A stretch of 64,000 nucleotides of DNA from Maricaulis sp039978735 (GTDB lineage: Bacteria > Pseudomonadota > Alphaproteobacteria > Caulobacterales > Maricaulaceae). The translations under genes and the position numbers were made by a program. The notes beneath the pieces are model-generated. The model was not told the DNA's origin and ran no database searches. It saw only the letters and a list, made by a program, of their open reading frames with translations. The stretch covers positions 124,001-188,000 of the forward strand of contig NZ_JBDWAS010000043.1 in assembly GCF_039978735.1 (NCBI RefSeq). Reading direction: 5' to 3'. This document shows, piece by piece, positions 35,968 through 44,635 of the stretch (positions are counted from its first letter, which is position 1; each line of letters opens with the position of its first letter).

Positions 35968-37974
35968 TTAAAGCTCGATACCGTCGTCGGGATCCAGGGC
36001 GGCCTGCCGCGCGACGGTCTTGGATTGCCGCTGCATCTGACGGGCGCGCAGCGACTCGTCGTCCGAGTCCGCGTCCAGATCCGCAAACTCCGTGCGCGCC
36101 GGTGTGGGCGGTTCGGGCGTCACCGCCTCGTGATCGGGAAGGTCCGGTTCGCGGCGCACGCCGCCCTCGCTGTCCTCATCGACCGTCTGCGTTGGCGGCT
36201 CCGGCTTCGGAGCCGAGACCGGCGGACGGCCACTCCAGTCGTCGGCTGGCGATGAGGGCGTCTCTCTCATAGTCTGCGTCTGCCGCGGCGGTGCCAGAAT
36301 GCGCCCGGCCAGCTGCCGGTCCTCATAATAGCGGACCTTCTTGGCCCGGATGGGTGGCGTGCCCGAGACCAGCACGATCGCGTCGTCCGGCGGGAGTTGC
36401 ATGATCTCGCCGGGAGTGAGGAGGGCGCGGGCCGTCTCCTGGCGCGAGACCATGAGATGCCCCAGCCAAGGCGAGAGCCGGTGACCGGCATAATTCTTCA
36501 TCGCCCGCATCTCGGTGGCCGTGCCCAGGGCGTCCGAGACGCGCTTGGCCGTGCGCTCGTCATTGGTCGCGAAGGCAATGCGGACATGGCAGTTGTCGAG
36601 AATGGCGTTGTTGGGCCCGTAGGCCTTTTCGATCTGGTTGAGCGATTGCGCGATCAGGAAGGCTTTGAGCCCATAGCCGGCCATGAAGGCCAGCTGGCTT
36701 TCGAAAAAATCGAGTCGGCCGAGGGCGGGAAACTCGTCGAGCATGAGGAGGAGACGATGTCGCCGGTTCGCATCGCCGAGTGTCTCGGTGAGACGGCGGC
36801 CGATCTGGTTGAGGATGAGGCGGAGGAGCGGTTTGGTGCGGGCGATATCCGAGGGCGGCACGATCAAATAGAGCGTGACCGGCCTGTTGCCGGTGACGAG
36901 ATCGTCGATGCGCCAGTCGCATTGCCGGGTGACCCGGGCGACGATGGGATCGCGATAAAGACCCAGAAAGCTCATCGCGGTCGAGAGCACGCCCGAGCGT
37001 TCGTTCTCGGACTTGTTGAGCAGTTCGCGCGCCGCCTGGGCAACGACCGGATGCGGGCGATCGCCCAGGTGCGGCGTCGTCATCATCGCCGCCAGTGTTG
37101 CGGCAATCGGCCGGTTCGGATCGGACAGGAAGCCGGCCACGCCGGCGAGCGTCTTGTCCGCTTCCGCATAGAGCACGTGCAAAATCGCGCCGACGAGGAG
37201 GGCGTGGCTGGTCTTTTCCCAATGATTGCGGTGTTCGAGCCGGCCATCCGGATCGACCAGGAGGTCGGCAATGTTCTGAACATCGCGCACCTCAGTATCA
37301 CCGCGGCGCACTTCGAGCAGGGGATTATAGGCGGCGCTCGTCGGATCGGTTGGATCGAAGCGCAGGACGCGTGAATGCTGCGCCCGCCAGCCGGCTGTGA
37401 GATCCCAGTTTTCGCCCTTGATGTCGTGGACGATGGCCGAGTCCGGCCAGGTCAGAAGACTGGGCACGACCAGGCCGACGCCCTTGCCCGACCGTGTGGG
37501 CGCAAAACACAGCACATGTTCAGGCCCATCATGGCGCAGATAGCGGGTCTCGACCCGGCCCAGCACGACCCCGTCGGGGCCGAGCAGACCGGACGCGGCG
37601 AGATCGCGTCGATTGGCCCAGCGCGCCGATCCGTAGGTGATGACATCGTGTGCTTCGCGAGCCCGCAGCGTCGACAGAAAAATGGCCACGGCGATCGCGG
37701 CGATCCCGCCGCTGGCGGCGATGATAGCGCCCTCGACGAAAACTCGCGGCGCATAGGCTTCATAGCCATACCACCAGATGAAGACCCTCCAGGGCGTATA
37801 GACCGGCCAACCGAAGAGTTCGGTGAGGGGTTGGCCGAGCTGGGGTTGATATCCCAGCTGCCAGGCCACCCATTGTGTCGCCGCCCAGACGAACAACACG
37901 GCGACACTGCAGACCAACAAGATCTGCCCCCAGAGGATGGTGGTAATCGGCGACGGGCGCGGTGGGGTTGGCAT
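35968..37974 (-). CDS. traG: TraG/VirD4-family type IV coupling ATPase
   Basis: The 668-residue inner-membrane protein brings the relaxase-DNA complex to the secretion channel. Two N-terminal membrane helices (ILLVCSVAVLFVWAATQWVA and GAIIAASGGIAAIAVAIFLS) precede the ATPase core. Walker A PTRSGKGVG is near residue 163, and Walker B LLLMLDEFPALGR near 409; QSLNQIEKAYG follows. The C-terminal 130 residues are a disordered Pro/Glu/Asp-rich tail. Everything needed for function is visible. It is 24 bp downstream of the relaxase gene. Confidence 0.93.
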   Translation of the reverse strand: MPTPPRPSPITTILWGQILLVCSVAVLFVWAATQWVAWQLGYQPQLGQPLTELFGWPVYTPWRVFIWWYGYEAYAPRVFVEGAIIAASGGIAAIAVAIFLSTLRAREAHDVITYGSARWANRRDLAASGLLGPDGVVLGRVETRYLRHDGPEHVLCFAPTRSGKGVGLVVPSLLTWPDSAIVHDIKGENWDLTAGWRAQHSRVLRFDPTDPTSAAYNPLLEVRRGDTEVRDVQNIADLLVDPDGRLEHRNHWEKTSHALLVGAILHVLYAEADKTLAGVAGFLSDPNRPIAATLAAMMTTPHLGDRPHPVVAQAARELLNKSENERSGVLSTAMSFLGLYRDPIVARVTRQCDWRIDDLVTGNRPVTLYLIVPPSDIARTKPLLRLILNQIGRRLTETLGDANRRHRLLLMLDEFPALGRLDFFESQLAFMAGYGLKAFLIAQSLNQIEKAYGPNNAILDNCHVRIAFATNDERTAKRVSDALGTATEMRAMKNYAGHRLSPWLGHLMVSRQETARALLTPGEIMQLPPDDAIVLVSGTPPIRAKKVRYYEDRQLAGRILAPPRQTQTMRETPSSPADDWSGRPPVSAPKPEPPTQTVDEDSEGGVRREPDLPDHEAVTPEPPTPARTEFADLDADSDDESLRARQMQRQSKTVARQAALDPDDGIEL

Positions 37975-37998
37975 AGTACAGTCTCTGCGAAATGGGGT

Positions 37999-39768
37999 TT
38001 AGCGGCTGGGTCCGCGCGTGCGGCCAAAAGTCCAATCGACCCGGCCACCGGGGATGAGCGTCCCGGTCACGCTCTGGCCGAGATGCTTGTCCAGCGGCGG
38101 GGTCCAGGGCACGAGGTAAAACCCCAGCCCGTCATCGATCATGGCGAACCGGCCCGAGGCGAGATCGAGGCGCCGGCGATAGGTGCCGGCGAGAGGCTCG
38201 CCTGGCTCCGGTGTGCGGGACGTCAGGCCGGTCTCGGCCGCCAGGCGCCGCGCCGTGGCGTCGAGCTCGCGTTGGCGCAGCGTGGTCAGGAGATCGCGCG
38301 CGAAGGTGACCCGATTGCCGCGGCGCGTGGCGAGGCCCTCGGCGATCAGATGCTCGGCCCGGCGATCCAACGCTGCGCGCACCTCGGCGCCAAATCCGCC
38401 CGTGCTGAGCGGCGCGCGAGCCGGCGCGAGGGCGAGCCGGTCGAGCCAGGTGGCGCCGGTCGCACCGATCTGGGCCTCCAAACTGAGATCGGACCGCCCG
38501 GCGAGGGTGAGGCGCGTCCGCCCGCCGGTCTTGGGTTGCCATGTGCGGGTTTCGACGATGCCGCCCTGCGGTGTGTCGCCGGTCGCATCGATTTGGGCGA
38601 AACGCAGATGATGGACCCGGCCATCGACCCCATCGATCACGGCATAGGCTTGCCCCGAGAGCTCGTCGTGCAGCCCGCGCTCGACCAGGCGGCCGAGCAC
38701 GGGGTCGGCGGGAATATCCTCGATGGCAAAATCCGCTTGGGCGCGTTCGGGTTCGCCGGCGAGCGCGCGATGCATCGTCTTGATGATGTCGTGACGCGTG
38801 CCCATGGCGCGCAGCGTTGTTTCCAGACCGGGTTTCAAGCGCCAGACGGCCGGGGCGAGTTGTTCGGCGAGCCCCAAGCGTTCAAGCGTCTGCGCGCGGC
38901 CGATCATCAGGCGGTGCAGTGACGGATCTCCCGATTCGGCCGCCTTCAAGGCCGGAGCGTTCGGCCGCAGATCCACCGCGCCGGCGCCGTCATCGCAAAG
39001 AACCCGCAGGGCTCGATCCAGGCCGGTCCAGCGTTCCGCGCTCACCTCGGCCTCAAGGCCGGTGGCGATTTCACGGCTTGTGCGCGGGCCGAGTTCGAGC
39101 GCGACAAGATGTTCGGCCCGGACCCGCAGCCCGTGGCTGATATAATCGCGGGCGATCACCAAATCGGACCCGTCCTCGGCCCGGCCGCGCACGAGGATAT
39201 GGATGTGTGGATTGTCGGTGTTCCAATGGTCGGCGGCGATCCAGTCGAGCCGCGTGCCCAGATCGCGCTCGGCCTGGCGCATCAGGTCGCGGGTGAAGCC
39301 GCGCAGATCTTGCATCCGGTCGGCGTCTTCCGGTGAGACCGTGAAGCGGAAATGATGCCGGTCCGTCTCGCAGGCGGTGGCAAAGGCATGGTCGTCGGCC
39401 CTGTCGGTGTCCGGGCCGAACATCGTCGCCTCGCGCCCGTCCCGAGTGACGCCCTCGCGTTTGAGATAGACGATATGCTTGGCCAGCGGCGCGGACCGGA
39501 AGCGCGCGCCGCGATGGCGCACCACGCGGGCTTTCACGATCACGCGCCGTCGGGACCGCGTGAGTCCGCGCACCGCGCCGGCAAACCGGCCGCGCCCGAA
39601 AGACGATCCGCCACCGCGTCCGCCCGCCCTTCCAAACCGGTAGCCGGTATGGCCGGCCTGGCGCGCCGCCCGCAGCACCTGCCCGACGAAACTCTTGGGC
39701 TTGCGCACCGAGCCCCGATCGCGAATGCGGCCCGGCCGGATGTGGAATTTCTCCTCGCGCTCGCTCAT
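37999..39768 (-). CDS. VirD2-type relaxase with DUF3363 domain
   Basis: The 589-residue product has a basic, Arg/Gly-rich N-terminus (residues 10-75), then the relaxase core: LAKHIVYLKREGV, FRFTVSPEDA and the histidine motif TDNPHIHILVRG near residue 188, which binds the catalytic metal. The likely nicking Tyr is in the segment HIVYLKR, which is not certain. The C-terminal DUF3363 region (about 200-580) includes LERLGLAEQLAPAVWRLKPG. The enzyme would nick oriT and lead DNA transfer; oriT was not located. It comes first in the relaxase-traG-RHH unit. Confidence 0.9.
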   Translation of the reverse strand: MSEREEKFHIRPGRIRDRGSVRKPKSFVGQVLRAARQAGHTGYRFGRAGGRGGGSSFGRGRFAGAVRGLTRSRRRVIVKARVVRHRGARFRSAPLAKHIVYLKREGVTRDGREATMFGPDTDRADDHAFATACETDRHHFRFTVSPEDADRMQDLRGFTRDLMRQAERDLGTRLDWIAADHWNTDNPHIHILVRGRAEDGSDLVIARDYISHGLRVRAEHLVALELGPRTSREIATGLEAEVSAERWTGLDRALRVLCDDGAGAVDLRPNAPALKAAESGDPSLHRLMIGRAQTLERLGLAEQLAPAVWRLKPGLETTLRAMGTRHDIIKTMHRALAGEPERAQADFAIEDIPADPVLGRLVERGLHDELSGQAYAVIDGVDGRVHHLRFAQIDATGDTPQGGIVETRTWQPKTGGRTRLTLAGRSDLSLEAQIGATGATWLDRLALAPARAPLSTGGFGAEVRAALDRRAEHLIAEGLATRRGNRVTFARDLLTTLRQRELDATARRLAAETGLTSRTPEPGEPLAGTYRRRLDLASGRFAMIDDGLGFYLVPWTPPLDKHLGQSVTGTLIPGGRVDWTFGRTRGPSR

Positions 39769-40015
39769 CGGCCGGCCTCACGGTTTTCGTGCGCGGCACG
39801 GTGAAAACGTCGCGAAGTCAAGCGCGTAACCAGGAGTGTGGCACGCCGACCGACCGCGCGGCGTGCAAAATCTTCAACACCAACAACACCATAGCGCACC
39901 GTAGTGCCGCGCCTTTTATCTTGCCCTCCCGTTGTTGTGGGCTCCGCTCCCGGTCGGTTCCTGGCCAGGGCCCCGCCGCCGTGCGACGGACGACGACGTT
40001 GTGCGATGGCGGCGA
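39769..40015. other. intergenic region upstream of the relaxase gene
   Basis: This 247-bp stretch is a little less GC-rich (CTTCAACACCAACAACACC near 39869) and holds the promoter region of the relaxase-traG unit. oriT might be here, as it often adjoins the relaxase gene, but I found no convincing nick site or inverted repeat. Confidence 0.3.
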
Positions 40016-40780
40016 TCATGGCGTGTCCGCCCTGTTGGCTGGCACGAACAGGTGTTCGGACGGTGCGGGCTCGGTCACTCGATCGACATCGGATGCATGT
40101 CCGGCTTGCGGCGGCCACAGCCTTGTCGTCGTGTCGGATGCATCACCGGTCCGGTTGTCATGCGACACAGCGAAGAGGCGCGCGCGGCGCCAATCGCGGA
40201 CCGCCGGGATGTCGGGCGCAGGCGAATCCGCTGCCATGTCGATCCCGAGCCGCTGCGCGAGGGCGGCGAGATATCGGCGCGTCTCGCGCGGCAGCGGCCG
40301 TCCGGTGTCGCGATGGTCGCGATAGCGATCGGGTCCGGCATTGTAGGCGGCAAAGGCGCCGGGCACGCCGAAGCGATCATAGAGTTCGCGCAGATAGGCC
40401 GTGCCGGCGAATACATTCTCGCGCGGATCGAAAGGATCGTGTCCGAGGCCGTAGCGGGCCCGAAGGTCGCGCCAGGTGGCGGGCATGATCTGCAGCAGCC
40501 CCCTCGCGCCTTTGACACTAATGGCAGCCGCGTCACCGTCGCTTTCGACCGCGATTACGGCGTCGATCCAGCGCGCTGGAATGTCGAAGCGCTGCGCGGC
40601 TTCGACGATATGGCGCTCAAATGGTGTCTCCACGACTGACGGGCCCGATGCGTACGGCTGAACAGCCATGGCTGCCGACGTCGAGTCCAGCGCGAACACG
40701 CTGGACAGCAGTGACGCTGCAACGGGGCGCCAGGCGGGAACGACGCGGATGCGCGCGATGAGATCGAACCGGGTCACCAC
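40016..40780 (-). CDS. lytic transglycosylase of the conjugation cluster
   Basis: The 254-residue product has a signal-like N-terminus (PVAASLLSSVFALDSTSA) and an SLT/lysozyme-like domain (about 55-170). The catalytic Glu is in VIAVESDGD near residue 78; GARGLLQIMPATWRDL and AFAAYNAGPDRY are the other family motifs. It would open peptidoglycan for the secretion apparatus. The last 60 residues are low-complexity. It follows the TraF gene by 8 bp. Confidence 0.88.
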   Translation of the reverse strand: MVTRFDLIARIRVVPAWRPVAASLLSSVFALDSTSAAMAVQPYASGPSVVETPFERHIVEAAQRFDIPARWIDAVIAVESDGDAAAISVKGARGLLQIMPATWRDLRARYGLGHDPFDPRENVFAGTAYLRELYDRFGVPGAFAAYNAGPDRYRDHRDTGRPLPRETRRYLAALAQRLGIDMAADSPAPDIPAVRDWRRARLFAVSHDNRTGDASDTTTRLWPPQAGHASDVDRVTEPAPSEHLFVPANRADTP

Positions 40781-40788
40781 ATCCCCCG

Positions 40789-41367
40789 TCAGCGCTCATG
40801 TGAGGGCAAACGGGGAGCCTCGTCGCGGCCGAACCCGTGCCAATCATAATGGCCGTCCGCATCGTCATCGGTGTAGATCGCGCGCACCCGGCCAAGGACG
40901 GCGCGCGCCGGCACCGGCCCGAAATACCGCCCGTCGAGACTGTCGGGATGATCGCGATTGAGCAGGAAGAGCATGCCGTCGGCGAGCCGCCGGCAGCCCG
41001 CCCAGCGGGGCAGGACGCGACCCCTCCGGTCACGCGCCTGGGCCCGCGCGACGGCCTTACCGTCGATCGACACAATGGCGCCGTGGCGACAGACACGCTG
41101 GCCGGGCCCGGCGGCGATACGTTTGATCAGCGGGACGCCGCGCGGCAGGTATCCGCGGCGCTCGAGCCAGGCGGCCAGTGGGCCGGGCGGCGCGACGGCG
41201 ACCCACTCGCCGACCGCCAGATCGTCGCGCGATCCCACGGTATAAAGACCCACCGGCGCACTCGCCGAGGTATTCCAGATCAGTGTCGGGGTAGGGCGAA
41301 GGATGGGCAGGCCGCCCAGTGCGATCGCTGCGACCGCCGCCGCCAGGAGGTAGCTGAACCGGATCAT
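40789..41367 (-). CDS. traF: TraF-like S26 signal peptidase
   Basis: The ATG at 41367 overlaps the upstream DUF2840 gene and begins a membrane anchor (FSYLLAAAVAAIALGGLPIL). The 192-residue product has the S26 family's Ser motif, SASAPVGLY near residue 37, and the Lys motif PLIKRIAAGPGQ near 78, then GMLFLLNRDHPDSLDGRYFG. TraF processes and cyclises the TrbC pilin in Trb systems; since trbC is absent here, its substrate is missing or elsewhere. Confidence 0.9.
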   Translation of the reverse strand: MIRFSYLLAAAVAAIALGGLPILRPTPTLIWNTSASAPVGLYTVGSRDDLAVGEWVAVAPPGPLAAWLERRGYLPRGVPLIKRIAAGPGQRVCRHGAIVSIDGKAVARAQARDRRGRVLPRWAGCRRLADGMLFLLNRDHPDSLDGRYFGPVPARAVLGRVRAIYTDDDADGHYDWHGFGRDEAPRLPSHER

Positions 41368-41876
41368 GGCGCATCTCCAGGGCGTGGGCGGAGCGCCTTT
41401 GACCCCCGATCCGCGCCAGGCGGTGGGAGCGGCCGGCGCAGACACCAGGCCCGGTGTTGCGCGCGCGTATAGCGGCGCGGCGTCATGCCGACGCTCAGCC
41501 GGTTGTGGACATGATGCCAATAATCCGGCGCGGCCTCGGCCGGATCGAGGCCCAGCGCTTCGATCGCATCGATCCGCTGCAGCACCTGCTCAACTTTCGG
41601 CCAGCCCGAGAGATGCAGAAGAAGTTCACCGCCGGGTGTGACATGCGGCAGCGTCGAATAGGCCGCGCCTGCGCTGCACGTGCGCACGATGTCGATCCGG
41701 CTGAGCGCGGTGCCATAGGCATTGGCTGTCCAGCGCACGAGCGCGAACACCGCATCCGGATCGAAGGCCACGATGCGCCGGGTGCGGCTGACGATCGTCG
41801 CCTCGACGATCGCGCCGAACCGGATCCAGCGTTCTTGCCGGCCGTCGATCCAGATGAGATCCACCTGCGTGCGCAT
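41364..41876 (-). CDS. DUF2840 domain protein
   Basis: The 170-residue product matches the DUF2840 proteins that precede traF in alphaproteobacterial transfer clusters: an N-terminal ligand-free beta region (VDLIWIDGRQERWIRFG), FALVRWTANAYGT and PHVTPGGELLLHLSGWPKV, then a basic C-terminus. Function is unknown; the 4-bp overlap with traF suggests joint action. It looks complete. Confidence 0.8.
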   Translation of the reverse strand: MRTQVDLIWIDGRQERWIRFGAIVEATIVSRTRRIVAFDPDAVFALVRWTANAYGTALSRIDIVRTCSAGAAYSTLPHVTPGGELLLHLSGWPKVEQVLQRIDAIEALGLDPAEAAPDYWHHVHNRLSVGMTPRRYTRAQHRAWCLRRPLPPPGADRGSKALRPRPGDAP

Positions 41877-41881
41877 GGCGT

Positions 41882-42163
41882 TCAGCGGGGCTTGTGCGTA
41901 TAGGCGGGCGAGATGGCGGCGTGCCGCTTGGCCGGAAGGACCGTGTCGCCGGTGAGGTCGGAGGTGGAATGTTTTTCGCCGCGGCTGACCCAGGCCTGCA
42001 GATCGTCCAGCGCGTAGACGACCCTTCCGCCGATCTTAGAATAGCGCGGGCCGGTGCCGTAGGTGCGGTGCTTTTCCAGCGTACGGCCGGACAGGCCGAG
42101 AAAGCGGGCGGCTTCGGGGGTTCTTAAATAGCGCGGCGGCAGGCCGGCATTGGGATCGGGCAT
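41882..42163 (-). CDS. AlpA/excisionase-type DNA-binding protein (HTH_17)
   Basis: The 93-residue protein starts at the ATG at 42163. Residues 10-60 form a winged helix-turn-helix (YLRTPEAARFLGLSGRTLEK, then YSKIGGRVVYALDDLQAWV) of the MerR-like AlpA/excisionase group. Such proteins control excision or transfer in ICEs. It lies 5 bp upstream of the DUF2840 gene, so heads the DUF2840-traF-transglycosylase unit. The C-terminal 30 residues are basic and unstructured. Confidence 0.85.
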   Translation of the reverse strand: MPDPNAGLPPRYLRTPEAARFLGLSGRTLEKHRTYGTGPRYSKIGGRVVYALDDLQAWVSRGEKHSTSDLTGDTVLPAKRHAAISPAYTHKPR

Positions 42164-42361
42164 GGTCAGGTCTCCGGTCGTTATGGGCCGCCGCGACCTG
42201 CGGCGGACCGAGGTCGACGAGGAAAGCGGCAAAGCCCGGCCGGGAGGGATGACGATGTTGGGACGACGAGACCGTCACTCCTGCGGCGGCGGCGCGAATG
42301 CGGCCCGACATCGGCGCTGGCATCGATACGTGGCAATAGCGCACACGACGGCGAGGGGGGA

Positions 42362-43085
42362 TCAGCGGGATTTGCCCTTGAGCAGCGTGCGATAGCCCTG
42401 CGCGATCATCTTGCGTCCATATGCGGCCAGCCGGGCCATCTGCGCTTTGAGCGAACTCGTTTTCCAGGCCTCCTGGGCGACGCGATGCGCGCCGAAGACA
42501 TGGGTCGCGATGGTGCGATAGCTCGCACCATCGCCTTGCGCATCGATTGTGCGCAGGGCGCGTTTGAGGCGCGCGCGGCGCTGCGGTGAGAGCGGAGGCG
42601 CTGCGTCCTCGCTGCCGGTCAGGCGACGATACAGTCGATCGGCGGCGGCAAGCCGGATGGCCCACTTGTCGTCGAGCGGCAACACCAGGCCGACCGGTTC
42701 GGTCTGTGTGGGATCGATCGGACCAACTAGCACTGTGCCGTCGCGCAGACGAACCCAGGACAGACCGTTGGCATCGGTGTGGTGTGCGACGATGCGCTCG
42801 GTCAGCGGGAGCGACGGCAGGCCGATATCGGGGAGGGGCGCGATGAGATGAACGGCCGCCGGCGCAGCGGCGGGTAGCCAGAAAACCGGCGCCTCGGGCG
42901 CCTCAAGCGCAGGATCGACCGCGAAATCGAAGCCCCCAATCGGCGGGTGTGCCGATACCCTCCTTCAGCAAGGGATAGGCCTCGCGATAGCGGTCGTTCC
43001 GCCTAAGACACTCCCAGGCGAAACCCGCAAGACTCAGCGTGTCGAAATGTTCGTAGGCGTCGTCGTCGCGCCAGTCCTTCGCCAT
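42362..43085 (-). pseudogene. DUF6499/DUF2285 protein gene split by a frameshift
   Basis: The ATG at 43085 opens a frame coding for the typical N-terminus (MAKDWRDDDAYEHF, FAWECLRRNDRYREAY, DWGLRF) that runs into a stop at 42903. The homologous continuation (AVDPALEAPEAPVFWLP and onward) is in the next frame, joining the downstream frame that ends at 42362 (LSPQRRARLKRALRTIDAQG, AWKTSSLKAQMARLAAYGRK). One extra base near 42922-42927 (CGATTTCGCGG on the minus strand) explains the break. It is either a real inactivating mutation or a sequencing error. Intact relatives are regulators in conjugative elements. Confidence 0.75.
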
Positions 43086-43202
43086 GGCGAAGCCTCCGGG
43101 GCAGGGCTCAAACACAACATGACGTCCCACGCGCCGGATCATTCCCGGCGAGCGTGTGTCTGTACAGCGCAGCCACATGCATCGCTTGATGCGCGCCGTG
43201 CA

Positions 43203-43496
43203 TCACGAAGTGAGTGGAGATTCTGGGCGAGGCGCGGTCTTGAGGAGCTCGCGATAGCCGTGTTCGGTCATCCAGCGCGCACGATTGAGGTGGCGTTTAT
43301 GCACTTGGCGCGCGCGGTCCGGCTCGGCCTTGGCGTCGATACCGAGCAGAACCGGCGCGATCTCCTCCAGCGCGGCACCCGCTTTTTCCGCGTCGAGCAG
43401 GCGCGCATAGAGCTTTGCCTGATGGCGGTCGTAGTCGGTCACCGCATCGCCATTGGGCGGGATGTCGAGGATGGGTGCTTCGCTGGATGCGGACAT
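43203..43496 (-). CDS. small DUF2285-like protein, pair 1
   Basis: The 97-residue product starts at the ATG at 43496. Its core (VTDYDRHQAKLYARLLDAEK, APVLLGIDAK, HLNRARWMTEHGYRELL) resembles the small DUF2285-type proteins of conjugative elements. It is transcribed away from the XRE gene at 43642, and the 145-bp gap has two palindromes. It is about 70% identical to the protein at 43883, so the pair was duplicated. Function is unknown; a DNA-binding or co-regulator role fits the context. Confidence 0.7.
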   Translation of the reverse strand: MSASSEAPILDIPPNGDAVTDYDRHQAKLYARLLDAEKAGAALEEIAPVLLGIDAKAEPDRARQVHKRHLNRARWMTEHGYRELLKTAPRPESPLTS

Positions 43497-43591
43497 GAAA
43501 GATCCTGATGCGGAGACCGTGACCATTGATGACTCTGAAACCCTGACCGCTGCAAGGGATATCCCCGTTGCAGCGCGCGCTTCTGTTTCCG

Positions 43592-43620
43592 CGTATTATA
43601 ATACGTCGCATTAAAATGCG
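43592..43620. promoter_or_regulatory. palindromes between the first DUF2285-like/XRE pair
   Basis: CGTATTATAATACG (43592-43605) is a perfect 14-bp palindrome. Two bases later CGCATTAAAATGCG (43607-43620) has five-base inverted arms. They lie 22 bp before the XRE start and probably act as operators for it. Confidence 0.65.
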
Positions 43621-43641
43621 CGATCCGCATTTTTCTGGCGG

Positions 43642-43860
43642 ATGGATATCCGCGACGTTTTTGGCCGCAATCTCAAACGCTATCGGTCGCAGGCGGGCCT
43701 GAGTCAGGATGTCCTCGCCGCGAAGATGGGCGTCGACCGCGCTCATGTCAGTGCGATGGAGCGCGGCCAACAGAATGTCACGATCATCACGCTTTGGCAT
43801 GCTGCGCTGGCGCTGGAGGTGAAACCGGCCGCGTTGCTGGAGGATGGTGACGAGCAGTGA
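43642..43860 (+). CDS. XRE-family HTH regulator, pair 1
   Basis: The 72-residue protein is one helix-turn-helix domain: IRDVFGRNLKRYRSQAGLSQ, then VLAAKMGVDRAHVSAMERGQ. It is a Cro/CI-like repressor that would bind the palindromes upstream and control both divergent genes. It is related to, but clearly different from, the protein at 44259. Confidence 0.88.
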   Translation: MDIRDVFGRNLKRYRSQAGLSQDVLAAKMGVDRAHVSAMERGQQNVTIITLWHAALALEVKPAALLEDGDEQ

Positions 43861-43882
43861 GCATGCCGACTTGGATTGCCCC

Positions 43883-44173
43883 TCATGTCGGCACAGCGTC
43901 TTCGGGAAATCCGGTTTTGAGCAGATCGCGATAGCCGTGCTGGACCATCCAGCGGGCGCGATTGAGATGGCGCCTATGCACGTGGCGTGCCCGGTCCGGC
44001 TCAATCTTGGCGTCGATGCCCAGCAGGATCGGTGAGATTTCTTCGAGCGGTGCACCGGCCTGTTCTGCGTCGAGCAGGCGTATGTAGAGCGCCAGATGAT
44101 CGCGGTCGTAGGCGGTGATGGCATCCCCGTCCGGCGGTTTGTCATCGACGGACAAGTCGTTTCTGGTAGCCAT
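43883..44173 (-). CDS. small DUF2285-like protein, pair 2
   Basis: The 96-residue protein starts at the ATG at 44173. Its blocks (ITAYDRDHLALYIRLLDAEQ, SPILLGIDAK, HLNRARWMVQHGYRDLL) match the protein at 43203 closely. It diverges from the XRE gene at 44259 across 85 bp. It converges with the first XRE gene, ending 22 bp from it. Confidence 0.7.
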   Translation of the reverse strand: MATRNDLSVDDKPPDGDAITAYDRDHLALYIRLLDAEQAGAPLEEISPILLGIDAKIEPDRARHVHRRHLNRARWMVQHGYRDLLKTGFPEDAVPT

Positions 44174-44209
44174 GAGATATCCCGCGGCAACGGTTCGGAT
44201 GCGGATTGT

Positions 44210-44236
44210 AGAGTATACTCCGTGGTAAGATACTCT
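44210..44236. promoter_or_regulatory. inverted repeat between the second DUF2285-like/XRE pair
   Basis: AGAGTAT (44210-44216) and ATACTCT (44230-44236) are inverted arms; the left arm is itself part of the palindrome GAGTATACTC (44211-44220). The sequence differs from the operator of pair 1, so the two repressors probably recognise different sites. Confidence 0.6.
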
Positions 44237-44258
44237 GCAAACGCGGCCTCTCCTCGTC

Positions 44259-44489
44259 ATGACGATACGAGAGGTTCTTGCCGCCAATCTGAGACGGTAC
44301 CGGCAGTCTGCGGGGCTTTCTCAAGAAGAGCTGGCGCATCGCGCGGGCATCGACCGCACCTATGTCAGCGCGCTGGAGCGCTGCCAGTATGCGGCCAGTA
44401 TCGATGTCGTCGACGGTCTGGCGCGGGCGTTGGCCGTGCAGGCCTACATGCTGGTCAAGGACGACGGGAAGGGCGATGGCGCCGAGTAA
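44259..44489 (+). CDS. XRE-family HTH regulator, pair 2
   Basis: The 76-residue protein is a single XRE domain (IREVLAANLRRYRQSAGLSQ, AGIDRTYVSALERCQ). The recognition helix (RTYVSALER) differs from that of the first XRE (RAHVSAMER), in agreement with different operators. No other domain is present. Confidence 0.88.
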   Translation: MTIREVLAANLRRYRQSAGLSQEELAHRAGIDRTYVSALERCQYAASIDVVDGLARALAVQAYMLVKDDGKGDGAE

Positions 44490-44635
44490 GACCCACGCCG
44501 TCAACCGGCAGCCGGTTCAGACAGCGCAACAACGTCATGAGAAACGACAATCAGATATCATGCCCCGGTCATGGCGACGACGGGGCGTCGATAGCCGACG
44601 CTTCGACTAAGATGACCCGTTTAAGCGTTTGCGAC

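Noticed and set aside
39769..40015. oriT upstream of the relaxase gene
   Set aside because: The place is right, but I could not identify an inverted repeat with a nick-like sequence.
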